From contig CM025850.1 in NCBI GenBank assembly GCA_003952965.2, forward strand, positions 22,370,686 through 22,434,685: a stretch of 64,000 nt of DNA, written 5' to 3'. A program made the position numbers and the translations under genes. Source of the DNA: Morella rubra (Eukaryota > Streptophyta > Magnoliopsida > Fagales > Myricaceae). Below the pieces are notes generated by a model. It made no database searches, was not told the DNA's origin, and saw nothing but the letters and a program-made list of their open reading frames with translations. Below are positions 47,101 to 62,100 of this stretch, piece after piece; position 1 is the stretch's first letter, and each line of letters starts with the position of its first letter.

Positions 47101-50100
47101 AGTACAAGAGACTATACTGAAAACCCCTAACACATACAAACAAGAAAACTAAGAAAATCGGGAAAACCAGAGAAGGGATAACCCAACATCACATTGGCCC
47201 ATAGAAAGAGCGACTGCAAACAAGACCCCTTAAACTATCCAAAGACTGCTCAGAATCTTCAAAGCATCTGTTGTTCCCTCCCTCCACAAGATCCACCAAA
47301 CAGCAAGAGGAATCATTCTCCACATTGCCAAAGCAATGGGATTATCGAACTTCTTTTTCCAGCACCTCAACACCTCGATCACCCTCCTAGGCATAACCCA
47401 AGAAAGGTTCATAATGCAAAACAAATACGCCCACAACCCTCTAGCCACTTGGCAGTGCAGAAAAATATGATCCACAGACTCCCCCTCGCATTTACACAAA
47501 AAGCACCAATCAATCAAGAAAAGGCCCCTCCTCCTTAAGTTGTCGATAGTCAAAACACTCCCATGAGCAACCTCCCAAGCCAAAAAAGAAACTCTAGAGG
47601 GGGCCAACGTCTTCCAACACTGAAGCCAAGGGAAGCCCAAATCAGAATCACTCGAAAGAAGTCTGTACATTGACTTGACCGAAAAAGCATCAATTTCGGA
47701 ATCCCGCCATCTCATCTTATCGACCTCTCCTCTCCTAACAACCTGCCCATACAGCAAAGAGTAAAAGGCCGCGAAGTCATCCAACTCCCAATCATTGGCA
47801 GTTCGAGAAAACTGAACATTCCAAAATGTTGCTCCTGTCCCTCCCTCCAAATAATCCGCCACCAGCGTATCCCGATTCTGAGCTAAGGAGAAGAGAAGAG
47901 GGAAAGCTAACCAAAGAATTCTCTCTCCGCACCAATGATCATGCCAAAAACGAACTCTAAGCCCGCACCACACCACAAACAAAATCCTCTCAGAGAAGAA
48001 GGCCCACCCACGACTAATATGCTTCCACAAGCTCACCCCATAAGAACCATGAACCATGAACCACCGGAATCCTCCATCCCCCCACCTCTCATCTGTACTT
48101 CTCCATAATGACATTCCTCCATAAACTATCGTCGTCCATAGCAAACCACCACAACCACTTCCCAAATAAGGCCTTATTGAACAAAGGCAAACGCCTTAGA
48201 CCCAATCCACCAGTGCAAAGAGAGAACACACTTTATCCCACCTGACAAGATGGAACTTGTGCCCCTCCCCCCCACTACCCCACAAAAAGTCTCTTTGAAG
48301 CTTCTCCAATTTGTTTATCCAATTGGCCTTTCCGTATTTGTAGAACTTGCGGGACTCTATTGCAGGTTGGAGTTCCGTGGCAAGGGTCTGAAAATGACCA
48401 GGAACATAGCATTTGCATGGTCACATATTTATATCCCTATTAATGATACTTGCAGACTAATCTATTTTACTGACTCAATTGTTTCTATTCTTCACATAAG
48501 CCACATGTGAGTCTCAAAAATATTAGCATTTCACCAAAATCGAATGTCTTTATTCTTTCGAAATAATTTTGGAAATTACTGAACAGAAATCTATGACTTG
48601 TAATGGAACAGTTAATGTCCATGGTATTTGAGAAATCCTCTCAGGTAGGAAACAACATATTTGCACAACAAACTCCTTCTAAAGCCACTTGATCCCATAT
48701 AGTTTCTACTTGCTCCTCTCTCTACACCTCCAAGCTCTCTCCCATTCACCAATGTGCTGGTACAGCCACCAAAGACATAGCTAGGGAGTGAAGGTTGCCA
48801 TTTAGTTTATAAAAGCAAAAATTTTCATTGTTATTCCGCAGAAGAATGAGGTTAGAGTTGATAAACAGGAGAAGACTGCAATAAATATCCATCGCCATTC
48901 TCCCCAGGGATGATTAATTAGGTTAAGGAAAATATTAGGCAACCTCATTAAAGAGAACATTCAAGGACACATCGAGTCTCTTGGATTTCACATCATAGCA
49001 TCTATATCTGGACTGAGCATATCCAAGAAAGATACAAGTGATTGCCTGGGGGCACAATATAGGAATAACAAATTTACCAATTTATGGTTTTTGAGACAGA
49101 ACAATTGAGAAGAATCCAAGCAAATCAGAAGAAAGACAGGGATCTCAAGTGTAAAGTCGTAGATCATTAAAGCAATTGAATAGACCAATGATGATAATAA
49201 AAGGAAAAGAAAGAAAAGAGAAAGACAGTGCAGAGAGAAGGATTGAGAAATTAAGACACTGATTGAAAGCAAAAACCCATGGTTAAGGTTCCCATTCTAT
49301 TAAGAAAACAAGAGTTATAAACACTGCCCCTCAAGCTGTGGCAAATATACCTCACATCCTAACTTGTAAAAAAATTATTGATTGAGACTCCCTTTGTTCA
49401 AGTGGTTCAGCCAATCATATAAAGTAACCCTGCACAGAATTTCTCTCTAAAGATTATATCGATTTCAATGTGCTCAATCTTATGGACTGGATTATGAGCA
49501 ATATTGATTGCTACCTCACTGAATTGTATTGCTCCTTTATTATTTGTCACAATACAATCTCATGAGATCGCACTCAATTTCCTTAAACACTAATTTCAAT
49601 CACAATAACACACATGCCCCATGTCCCATGTCATAGAAGTCTGCTTCTGCACTTGAATAAATAATCACTGACTATTTTTTCCACGTTAGGTTACTACATT
49701 TCCTCCCACAAAGGCTAAATACCCTGAAGTAAACCTCTGATCAAGTTCAATCTGTATCTGTAAAGGATTCTATTTTAGTGATGGTGTATGGAAAACAGCA
49801 AGCCTTTTCCATTTGAGAACTTTAGATATTGAAATATCAAATAACTACTTTATGAAACTCATATGACAAAAGCGTAAAGTGACAGATCACACTTACTGCA
49901 AGACCAACATCTAGACAAGTGTGAGTTAATAGAACACTTGACCTGGTAAATCTTGGATCCTTATCCCATAACTCCATTATCTTCCCCTAGTCACCTCTTT
50001 CCACTGAACCATCAACTTTATGTTGTATACTAAACACCTATTTGCATCCAACTGCATTTTCTACTTTAGACAAATTAAACCAGATCCCATTGTATTATTA

Positions 50101-53100
50101 TAATCAAGAGCTCTCATTTCCTCGTGCATTGCTTCCCTTCACTTGGAAATCACTGAGTGCATCCATTAAATTTTGAAGGCTAGACTCAGAAGATAGTCTA
50201 GAAATGAAGGTAAAAATCTCGAATAGACAATGAAGCTAGTGATAGGTTGTCATGTACAAGATCTAACTCATTTGCATTGTGCAATAGCTAGGGAGTGGTC
50301 TTAATCTTCTGTCCCCTAGAGTAAGTTCTAGAATCAGGTAACAGTCGCTCGCATAGGTCACCACTAGACCACTATGGTTGTGGCTACTAGTCTTCAAGTT
50401 CTAGAAACAAAGTATGCATAAGTAAAGGATCCATACATGACTTCCCTTTGCTAATATTTTCTTTCTAGAGAGAACCTGAGTGGGGAAAACATCAGATTCT
50501 AATGCAAAGGATGTCACATGCATAGTCATGAAACACATTCTTAATGGGGTATGGTAGCATGTATAGCCTATTTGAGCGTGTGAATACCCTAAGAAGACAC
50601 ATTGAAGGGCCCTAGATCTAATTTACTTTGAGTTGGAATATTGTTATGAAAGAAACGAGCATAATGAAACGCTTAAGGTGCAAAATTAGGTAACGAAGAA
50701 GACAGATGAGGCGACAAATCTCAGAAGTTCGCTTGAAATCCTAGGCACGAGATGGCCTCTGATTGTTGGAGTAAGCCAATCATGATCCAACAGATTTTGA
50801 AACATTCATGGAAAGCATCAATGCTCGATTTAGCTCAAGGAGGTGCAAATTTTTTCCCTTGGCAACTTTGTTGAGTTGTGGAATTCCAACACCAGCAGTT
50901 CGATGGGTGCCTAAACTATGATTGGAGGCCACTGTATACTCCACTTCATTATCAGAACGTACTATTTTATTGAGGGGATCAAATTGAATTTGAACCAAAC
51001 ATTGCACTTATCTTTTCCAAATACACCCAAGTGGTTTGCAAAAGGGTCACAAGTGTGTGGGTTGACAGGGTAAGCGACACTGGTAAACTGGGTCATGTGA
51101 AGGCTAAGGTCAAGTTGCTGCAGCAAGATGGCAATTGGAATTGGAAAACATTACTTAACAGGGACGCAAAAACACAGTATACCAAAATAAAGGAGTGATG
51201 CCTGAATCTTTGATTCCAGAGCCAAATTATTGCCAGAGTCATGAAGCGGCATGGTATAGTAAGCTTATTCAAGCCAGCCAATATGTGCTCCCCACTGTTT
51301 TTGTGATCTTCAATTCAACCAAACTTAATTTTCTCTATACACTTAAATGAGGATAGAAGATTTTGCAAGTACAACTTTTGATCACATCTAAAAATTTACG
51401 TATGGAATTAAAACTTAGATTTCAAATCGACAGATTTGGGATACATAAAGTTGAATCTGAGAGCATCTTACTTAGATTTTATGTTCAAATAAAAAGTAAT
51501 TAAGCTTCAACTTGGACAAGTGATTTGACATTTAGTAAATATCTCTAGATGTGTCGGTTGATCTTCTAGAGAATTGTACAGAGGCAACAGAACTGAGTGA
51601 ATAATCACTAGACAAGTATTGATTACTCTTGCATAGCTTAACAACCATCCAAAGACAATCGTGAGAGTGTCAAAGTCTCAGCAACTAATCATGGATGTTT
51701 TGATTCTTGGGTCTTGTTCAACCAGAACTTCCCATGCGCAACAAAGTTTGGCACAAGCATCTCCAACATTCCAACAATAATAAGATTATCTTTATTGTGT
51801 ATCTCTAAGCTTTTTCAAAATTGAGCACAAGCCTTTCCAGACATTCAAACAGTAAGTAGATAATAGTTGTTATGTAATCTTCAATTAGCACGATGTTATG
51901 CAAGAAGATCAAATAGATGCTTACCATCAAATGATGCTGATGCATCATTGCTCCCTTGTGACTAGTATCAATTGGTTAATTGACTCACTTGCTAGTTTTC
52001 TCACCTTGACTTTTGTTAACTAATCTTTAGAAGTCCTCTACAGGGCATATAAATAATTCCTAAAGCCCTTAACAATTCTGGATGGCGAATCGGAGTCAAA
52101 AGCTGGGCCTTGATTTTGTTAAGGAAAGTTTGATGTATTTAGGGAAATGATCTTTTGTGTTTAATGCTCCATCTACTATGTGACCTATTCTCTATATGAT
52201 AGATGTTGAAGGGAAAGAGGAATTATCTCTTTCTCCCACTTTTGCTAAACCCTAACATGGTATCAGATCATTACTCCTAGGGTTTGGCAAACGTTGCTTC
52301 CCCCCTCTTGATTTTTTTTTTCTTCCTTTCTATATTGCTTAAAATACTTTTGTTCTCCATTGTTGTTCTACTATAGGCTGGGGGCTGATGCCCGTAAGTA
52401 GAAGGGGATGGCACGAGTGTCATGCAATCAATGTGCCATCCCCATCGTCATTGGTTGGTGAACAGCAGATCTGATAAACGGCTGCTGGAGTTAGGCTCCC
52501 TAAGGTGCAGACCAATCCACGGCGATTTTGTTGGAACTGTTGTCGATTTTCGGTCATTTCTGGTGATTTTGTCGTTCTGTTTGGGTGTTGGTGGCTTCCG
52601 AATGGTTACTTTTTTCCGGTGAACTTTGTGATCGTTAGCTGTGATTCCGGTTGGGTGTTGGTGGCTTCTCAATAGTTTTTGTTGTTTTTCGATGAACTCT
52701 GTGCTTGTTGGTTGTGATTCCAATTGCTTCCGGTGTGTTTTTTGTCATAGGTGAAGTTCTTGCTATCTCCGACTTCTGTGGCAGCCGGCGATACTCCTGG
52801 CGATTGCCGGCAAGTTCTGTTGTGCTTGGTGGTGGTCACCACACTATCTGGTAGTTCCTGTGGAGTTTGGTAGTCGGCAGCTCGGGAGAAGTTGCAAAGA
52901 AGATGCAACCTGCAAGCACAGTTTGTTTTCTCTCCTTGGTTCTTGGGTCAGGTCGTTTTGGGTTGACCTGAGTTTGACCCACATCCACCATCAGGTTCAG
53001 TTATTGCTTAATGTGATATTGTTATTGTTTTACTCAATTATTGGCAGTTTCAGTGTTTCGGCCTTGATTACGTGATATTGTTGTGGCTTAGCTGGGTATT

Positions 53101-56100
53101 TGGTTGGTCGGATTGGTGCAGCGAAGCTCTTTTCATTGTTAGTTCGTTGATTTTATGTTGGTTGGTATTATGGCTACCAAGTCCGACCTGCTCAATTTAT
53201 CTTCTTTGGGTAGTACTCATATGACTTTTGTGAAGCTCAATGGCACGAACTATATTTATTGGGCATGCTCTGTGTAGATGTTTCTTCGGGGAAAAGGGGC
53301 TCTTTTATCATCTGACTAAGGGCAAAACTGTTGCTACTAATCCTTCTAGTTCAGGTATTGCTTCCACAAATCAATGGAATCAAGAAGATAATCTTATGCT
53401 CTCTCTTATGTTGAATAGTATTGAACATCACATTAGGTCCTCTTGCATCTATCTTCCAACGGCTAAGGATATTTGGGAGCATCTCCAGCATATGTACTTT
53501 GGCATTGGAATGTCACTCATATTTCTGATGTTTGTAAGCAGTACTTTGGCCTCAAACAAGGTTCTCATATTGTGGAGAAGTACTACAATCAAGTTGTGGC
53601 CGTTTGTCAGCAGAGGAACAAGTATCAACCTCTCTTTCTTGATTTGACTGTTATGGAGAAGTAGCGTAAGGACGTTGATGTTGTTTGCTTTCCCATTCGC
53701 TTGAAACCTGAATACGAGGCAGTTCGTTCTGAGATTTTGGGTGGTTCAGACATTCCTTCTCTAGCTGAGGTCTTCTCTTGGATTTAGCGTGCTACCCCTC
53801 ACCTCTCCTACTCCTCCGGTATCTTTTGATCAAAGTAGGGATTGCATTGCTTTCGTTGCTTCCCGCAATGGTTTTGGTAATTCAAATGGGGGACGTGGTA
53901 GTAGGGTGGTCGTGGTTTTCGTGGTGGTCGTTATTCTCAAGGTGCTGGTTGCACTGAGTCTCGCGAGTCTCGAAAATGTACTCATTGTGGTCACAGTAAT
54001 CACTCCATGGATTTTTGTTGGGATTTACATGGTCATCCTTTTAGTTCTGCTAATCAAGTCTCTTTCCAAGAGGACTCCTTCCCAACCACTAATCACACAA
54101 CAAGATCCAATCCGGTGCATGATCCTTCTCTCATCTCCATTTCACAAGATGAGCATGCCCAATTCTTAGCTCATGAGCATGTTGCTTCCTCTTCCACGAG
54201 TACTTTTGCAAAGTCAAGTATTGTCACTCCCTGTCTTTTATTCTCTACCCCCAACCCGTGGGCCATCGACTCAGGTGCCAATGAGCATATGACTGGTTCA
54301 TCCACTTCCCTTTCTGATTATCATCCTATTGCTTCACCTAAGTGTGTCACCCTTGCTAATGGTTCCCGAACTAGTGTTGCAGGATCGGGAAATGTTCATC
54401 TACATCCTCATCTTGATTTATTTCATGTTCTTCATGTTCTTGGTTTTCCATTTAATTTGTTGTCCATTTGCAACTTTACTCAAGCCCTTCACTGTTCTAT
54501 TAGTTTTTACCCGTCGTTGTGTATATTTCAAGATCTGGTAACGGGGAAGATGATTGGTTCAGGACATGAAGCTGGTGTCTTATACTACCTGGATCTGCCA
54601 TGTATCTCTGCACCACGGGCATTTCAATCATCTGTCTCTCCTCTTCAGTGGCATTGTCAGCTTGCTCATCTATCCCTTTCTACTTTAAAACGTCAAGTTG
54701 TGAGCCTTCATCATGTTGAGTCTTTACCGTGTAAAGCTTGTCAATTTAGCAAGCATCACCGCGTGTCTTTTCCTTTAAGTATTAGCATTTAGATGTATAG
54801 GGACCTATCAATTTCACTTCTAATAAATTTCGATATTTTGTTACTTTTGTTGATGATTTTTCTCGTATGACTTGGTTATTTCTTATGAAAAATTGATCTG
54901 AACTATGTTTCATCTTTCAAATCTTCCATACACAAATTAAAACCCAATTTCAAAAAAAAAAAAAAAAATGTTCTTACGTTCTGATAATGCCAAAGAGTAT
55001 GAATCAATTGCTTTCCAGTCCTTTTTATCTGCTAAAGGCATTATCTATCAGAGTTCTAGTGTTTACACTCCACAATAAAATGGAGTAGCTGAACGCAAAA
55101 GTTTAGAGGTCATGTGTACTCTTTTATTTCATATGCATGTCCCTAAAAAGTTTTGGAGTGATGCTATCCTTACAGCATGCTATCTCATTAATAGGATGCC
55201 TTCGTCCATTCTTGATGGTGTCTCTCCTTATTCTGTGTTATTCCCATCATCCTCTCTTCATCCGTTGCCACTGAGGATTTTTGGGTCTATCTGTTATGTT
55301 CATAATCTTGGATTTGGTTTTGACAAATTGGACCCCCATTCTACTAAATGTGTTTTTCTTGGGTACTCTCATACCCATGAAGGCTATCATTGTTATAGTC
55401 CTCCTCTCCATTGCTACTTTGTGAGAGTTGATGTTACCTTTGACGAGTCTTCCCATATTTTTCTAAGGTAGGTCCTTCCAGTTCTTCCTTCAAGTCTAGT
55501 TTGCCACACTACACGCCCTCCCTTAACCTCCACCCCAGATGACCTTCCTACCTCTTCCCCAGATTCCTTACCATTACCTCCTCCTCCCCCCTTACAAGTA
55601 TATACTTGTCGTCCTTGGCCACTAGCTCCAGTGCCTTATCCTTCATTCTTGCTGCCTTCAAATCCTAGGAGTTCATCTTCACCATCTTCTGATTCCCTAC
55701 CTATTGCACTTCCGAAAGGTAAACGATCTTGTGTTACTCAACATCCTATTGGTCAATATGTTTCTTCTAAGTCTTTGTCTTCTTCATTTTCTTGTTTTAC
55801 TTCCCACCTTTCTAGTATTTATGCTCCCAAGACAATGCAAGAGGCTTTGTCTGATCCTGATTGGAGGACAACCATGGAATTGGAATGGAGATGTTGCATC
55901 AAAATGGGACTTGGGATCTTGTTTCGTTACCCTCGAGTAAACATACTGTTGATTGTAAGTAGGTGTATACAATTAAATTCAATCCTGATGGCTCTATTGC
56001 TCAATTGGTGGCTAAAGGTTACACCCAGCCATATGGTCTTAACTACGACGAAACTTTTTCTCCTATTGCTAAGATTTCATGTATCCGTGTTATTATTTAT

Positions 56101-59100
56101 ATTGCTGCTAATCATGACTGCCTCTCTTTTAGTTAGTGTCACAAGCACTTTTCTGCATAGTAACTTACAGGAAGAAGTCTATATGGAGCAACCACTTGGG
56201 TTTGTTGCTCAGGTGGAGTGTCAAACGAGTGTTTGTCAGTTGAAGAAAGTTGTATGGTCTCAAACAGTCATTGAGGGCATGGTTCGGAAATTTTCTGAGG
56301 CTGTGATAGATTTTGGCCTTACGAGATGTGAAACTAATCATTCTGTGTTCCACTTGAAGACTAGTTCAGGTCATGTTATTCTTATGGTGTATGTGGATGA
56401 TATAGTGATCACTGGGAATGATGCAGGTAGCATTGCTCGGTTGAAAGATTTTTTATAGGGACAGTTTCATACAAAAGACTTGGGCAAATTGAGGTACTTT
56501 CTGGGCATTGAAGTTGCTAGATCTAAAACAAGTATCAATTTGTCTCAAAAAAAGTATGTACTTGATTTGTTGGAGGAGACTGGCAGCTTAGGAGCTAATC
56601 CTGTTGATTCACCTATGGATCCTAACCAGAAATTATTGAAAGATGAAGAAGAGTTGCTTGAAGAACCTGGTAAGTATCGTTGTGTGGTGGGTAAGTTAAA
56701 TTATCTCATCATTACTAGGCCAGATATATTATATGCAGTCAATATTGTAAGCCAATTTTTAGATACTCCTCAGGTTTCACATTGAGAGGTTGTTTATACG
56801 TATCATTTGGTATCTAAAGAAATCTCCCGGTCTTAGGATACTGTAGAGGCGAAATGGACATCTCCGAGTAGAAGGATTCGCTGATGTAGACTGGGTAGGT
56901 TCTCCTTCAGATAGACGCTCCACTACAGGATATTGTACGTTCCTTGGAGGTGACTTGGTCACGTGGAAAAGTAAGAAATAGAATGTGGTAGCAAGGTTTA
57001 GTGCAGAAGCAGAATACAAGGCAATGGCCCCTACAACAAGTGAATTGACGTTGTTGCAACATTTTCTCAAGGAGATTGGTTTTCCAACTCCAACTCCAAC
57101 TCCTATTCCATTGTTTTGTGACAATCAGGCAACTGTACACATTGCATCTAATCTAGTGTTTCACTAGAGGACAAAACATATTAAGGTTGAGTGTCATTTC
57201 ATTCGGAACAAAATACTTAATGGAGAAATCTCTACACCCTTTGTGAAGACAAGGGATTAACTAGCGAATATGTTTACTAAAGCAATGTCTGGTAGTCGGT
57301 TGAAATTTCTATGCTCCAAGTTGGACCCATGTGATATATATGCTCCAGCTTGAAAGGGAGTGTTAAGGAAAGTTTGATGTATTTAGGGAAATGATCTTTT
57401 GTGTTTAATGCTTTGTCTACTATGTGATTCACCTATTCTCTATATAATAGATGTTGAAGGGAAAGAGGAACTATCTCTTTCTCCACTTTTGCTAAACCCT
57501 AACAGATTCTAACATAAAGTATGCAGTCAAAGATAGAATCACATCAATGGGAAAGGTAATGCGAATGACAACACAGTAAGAAGCTATAACGGATTCCGGG
57601 GCACTTTGATGGTCGTATAAGGCAACATCAATAATCTCTCTCAAATTCAAATACAAATGATTAACTTTCAAAAAAAAAAAACCTCTCCTTTATCCACTTT
57701 TCTATTTATTTCAACCAAAAGAAATGGAAAGTAGAAAGGCATAATGTGTTCCACAAAAATAGTAAACTGCAAAACTATTTTTGGACGTTCTAAGAAAGGA
57801 ATACAAGACCAGCAATATGGAATAGAGGGAATAAGTATACTGATCATGAGAATTACACAAAAGGCACTAAGATGATAGTCCTTATCTCATCACTTGGCGC
57901 ACAGATTTTGGTATATGGTTGGCTCAACCTAATCAGGATAACGCCTACTTACCTAATGATGGAGGCTTTGACGCAAAATGTATAGATCCCAATGTTGATG
58001 AGTCGGAGAAACCAATTAGTATCATATGCCCATCAGGATCCCATGCCGCTCCCTGAGTTTAAAATAGCAAAGCAGCAAACACAAGCACAAGTAAAGAGAA
58101 TCAAATAAGCAAATGTATAGAACAAATGGAAATGCATCAACAATTTCAACTTCCATCTTTTCTGCTAAAATAAGAGGAAGCTATTATTTTTCCCTTTTTC
58201 TCTTTTTTTTTTTTAGTATTTTTTTTTTTTCAATAGACCCCAAAGGGTAGGGCAAAAATGCAAAGGTAGTTCGGCACATGGCCCAAAAATACATAAATGG
58301 CCCAGAGGCCAAAACCAACACCGTCAGAGACAGTGGAGGAGCTGTCAGCTGCTGGAACAAGGGTGCAGACAAGGTAAACTTGGGTACCTTGGTCTCTCCA
58401 TCTTCCCAGTCCCTGCATCACTGAGATATCCATTGAAAACCAGCTAATCAGCAACAGCGAAGTGGATAGGAGTAACAATAATAAGTCTAAAGTAGTCTTG
58501 GCCATCTCAAAGCCCACAACAAACATCCCATGCACTGGAAGCTGTGCCAAAAGGAGGAAGGAGAAACAAAAAGCCAAATGCGTGGCTCGATAGCTCGGCC
58601 TGTGGGGAGCCAAGTGTGAGCCTCACACACTGAGGGAAGGAAGAAACTGGGAAGAGGTCGCGGTAGATCAGAAGGTGAAGAAATTGGGGAGGGAGCACAT
58701 GCACGACAAGAGGCAATATGCTACAGATTGGGCCTTTCTAGGACGAAACAAGAAAAGGCTGAGAAACAAGGCAAAAAAAAAAAAAGAGAGAAAAAAATGA
58801 TAGACAAGGAAGACAGGAGAAGAGAAAGGGAAAAGAGAGTTGGAAGAGGCCTCATGCAGGGAGGGGAGAGCCTCACAAAGGAAGAACACAAACAAAATTG
58901 TACGTTGCATGGTATAAATAATAACCATGAAGAATGTCTATCTTTATTTTCTTTAGGGAAAGAAATCTGGTTAGATAAACTGACAAGTATAAGATCATAG
59001 TTCTACGAGATTACTGGTAGAAAGCTAGTTCAACTTGAGGCCTAAAATCATTAGGTGCAATGCAATTCTAGCCCTAATCATGCATAAGTTTCGTAACAGA

Positions 59101-62100
59101 AGCCTAGTCAATCCAGGCAATATACTCTTTCATCTGCTTTATACGCCACTAGCAGAAATGCAAGCATTGTCTTAATTTCCCTTTTCAATCTTAGTAGTTC
59201 ACATCCAAGTCTCAACCTCAGCAAAAACAACTTCCCTCCCACCCTGGGCCCCAAAAAAGGAGAAACAAAAGGGCACACCGCTATTTGAGGGCAAGACCTA
59301 TCTCTTGATTGATCTAATAGTGTTACTCAATTCAATGAAGGAGAGGAACACAAGTTTTTCTTTTTTCCAGCGGCACCATTAACAGTACCCTCTAGTCATA
59401 GCAGGCTTTTTTGAAGAATTTCACTTTCCAGATGATTGGTGGTTGACTTGGGTTTTCTGGTGGGAATTTTTACTGCTTAGGGATGTAGAAATCAAGGACA
59501 GATTGTAGGGTGAAGGTTGGATGAGTTCTGTATTTAAAGGCAGAAGATAAGATTCTAGGTATCACATGTAGGCTTCCTAAGTATCACACCTATAGTGTTG
59601 TAGGCATCACACTGCTTACATCTCCCAGACCTCAAAGGAAAAGCTAATACCCATCTTTAGTAGGACTTTGGCACAATGGATTTTGACAATTAACTCCAAA
59701 CTAAAAAGGTAGTAAAACCACAAACAAAACCCAATTGCATAATGAAAACCAAAACAAGACCTAATAGTACAAATACAACTTATATGTCCTTTGACTATCA
59801 TATTAATTCAAAATCAATTTCTCCTTGTTTGCATCATTCTCTCTTAATTGGAGAAAAATGATCCTCAAATTTTGAAACTTTGAAGAAAGAATATTATTGA
59901 TTTTTTCAATCGCATTCTCTAAAAAGCTTGAACTCGTACTTTCTTTCCTCTTGTTCATCTAAGCAACAACAATGATATACATCCATACTTCAAATGGATC
60001 CTCGACAATTTCAGGAACAATAAACGGATGGTTAGCAGCATTTTGAATAGGTATTCGCGCTTATAAGTTTGGCAAGCTCAACTGGTGTATAAAAAAATTT
60101 TATCTTCTTCTCTCGTTAATTGCTCTTCCAATTCTTGAAACATTCTCAGCTGCAATAACATCAAGGATTTAGGTTATTCTTCTTCAGTCACTAACAAGCT
60201 ATTGTCAGCTGCCACATTGTCAAACTTGTCAGCTCTAACTCTAACTTTGGCCAACCCTTTCTAGGTCACAGTGCAGATGTGCTCAGCTCTGTCCCTAGAG
60301 GAACAAATGGAACTAAAATGAACCTAGTAGCACCATGTGGGACCACTCGTAATATTCAAGATTTTCCATCATAGCAAAACCCAACATTGGTTGTATATTA
60401 GAGAGAACTAAGCTTTCTAAGAGTTCTAAAGGAACTCTTATTCTTACAATGACCAGTACTTTGAGTATACCACAGATTTCATTAGCATTTCCCTCAATCC
60501 TAAAAGGATGTATCTTTATAGTCTATAGTATTGTGGTCAACATTTTGAATATCCCAAGTGACCTAAATATCGTGGGAGCATAAGATGAAATCAAGGGTGA
60601 AAAGGAGTATTTTGACATTGGATATGTAGCTCTTCTGCCTAGCAACAATGGTATTTAAGTAAATAATTGTTAATTGTGTGTTGTCTTTTTAATTTTTGAA
60701 TAATTTTCTATCAGAGGCTTTAGTAAGTAATTAGTGGGTTTTATGGCTTGGGATAAGAAATTAAAAAGTCCCGAACCCAAATAGAATTAGAGCAACCTAA
60801 GTATTGTTGCCATTTTAAGCTACAAATAGTCTAATCCTTTTATAGAAAACTTAGTTGGTATTCTACCAACGTATGTTTGTATAGATGTATGAGGTTTTAT
60901 CCACTTACTTCGCTTGTTACTAGTTTATGTTGTCTTCCATTGCAAAGTACGAACCCGATAATATTTAGGATGGTCCTAGAGGATCATCACCCCTAAATCC
61001 TCGAGGTAAGGTTAGGAGTGTGACAATAAGTGCTTTGCAACCCTATGCTACACTCTTACCCAATTCCTATAAAGAAGAAGGTGGCATTTGAGTTGCAGCT
61101 TATTTGGCTCAGTATATTTACAAGACAAATGTAGATAAACCTTAAGGTCCAATTAAACGTAATATTTCAACACAAATTAGTGATATTTGGCAATCAGGAA
61201 AATTCTCACTTTTTTGAGAATTTGGTTCTGATTTTAAGATTTGGGGTGCCAAACATGAAATTGTGGAAAAAAAACCAGATGAGTACACTTTCCACCCTCT
61301 ATGTGGGTCTTGATACTTTGTACTTCAAACTATCATTTTTGACACATTGAACTCACCAACTATTGATTTTAGACATTCTGCAACTTTTGGTATGTTCCAT
61401 CACTTTCAATGAAAAGTGATTTATTGGCCTCCAAAATGATGATTTTACCCTCACTAAAATGTTACCGCTAAAGAATTATATGGGGAATAAAATTGTTATT
61501 TCACACACCAAAAAACTACTTTTCATTTAAGTTGAAAAAAATTATAATAGAAGGCTTCAAAGTTTTTAAAATTCAATAGTTGATGGTTGTAATAAGACAA
61601 AAATGATAATATGAGGCGTAAAGTGTATTTTTCCCTTTGAAAAGGTGAGAATCTTCTCTGTTTACACTACTAACAAACCACCATGAGCTGTCAAAACTTT
61701 CAAAAGTTAAAAAAAAAGCCAAAAAAAGAGCCCCAAAACCCTCACTGGTGGGGGATGCCTTCAAGAACATTTTCATGCCATCGCCTCTCAAAAGCCACAC
61801 CAGGGTGAAGTTTCTCCTCTTGTTTCGTTTTTAAAATTTTTAAAATGTTACAATTTAAATGTATATTAATTTTTTTTCTTTTTATGAGATACCACCATCT
61901 GAAATCACTTTCTACACTTTTTCCCCCACCACAACTCCATAGAGTGGGTCATGAGCCTCCTACGGGGTAGCTCAAAAGCCACACCAGGGTGAAGTTTCTC
62001 CTCCCCATTTTTTCGTTTTTAAAATTTAAATTAAAATGTTACATTTTAAATGTATATTAATTTTTTTTAGTAATATAATTTTTATGAGATATATATGACA

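Larger units (their letters stand above)
52117..57504 (+). mobile_element. Ty1/copia retrotransposon with very short LTRs, defective
   Basis: LTRs at 52117-52257 (141 bp) and 57361-57504 (144 bp), both TGTTAAGG...CTAACA. The 5' LTR is followed directly by TGGTATCAGATC, a Met-tRNA primer site, and the 3' LTR is preceded by gcttgaaagggag, a polypurine tract. Flanks gattt (52112-52116) and gattc (57505-57509) are a 5-bp target duplication with one change. The LTRs differ by several substitutions and small indels (about 4%), so this is older than the 34-40 kb element. All domains are present in order but broken by many stops. It lies antisense to ALADIN. Confidence 0.93.

Noticed and set aside
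47194..47538. + strand frame over the LINE
   Set aside because: Shadow of the - strand zinc-binding domain of LINE ORF2.
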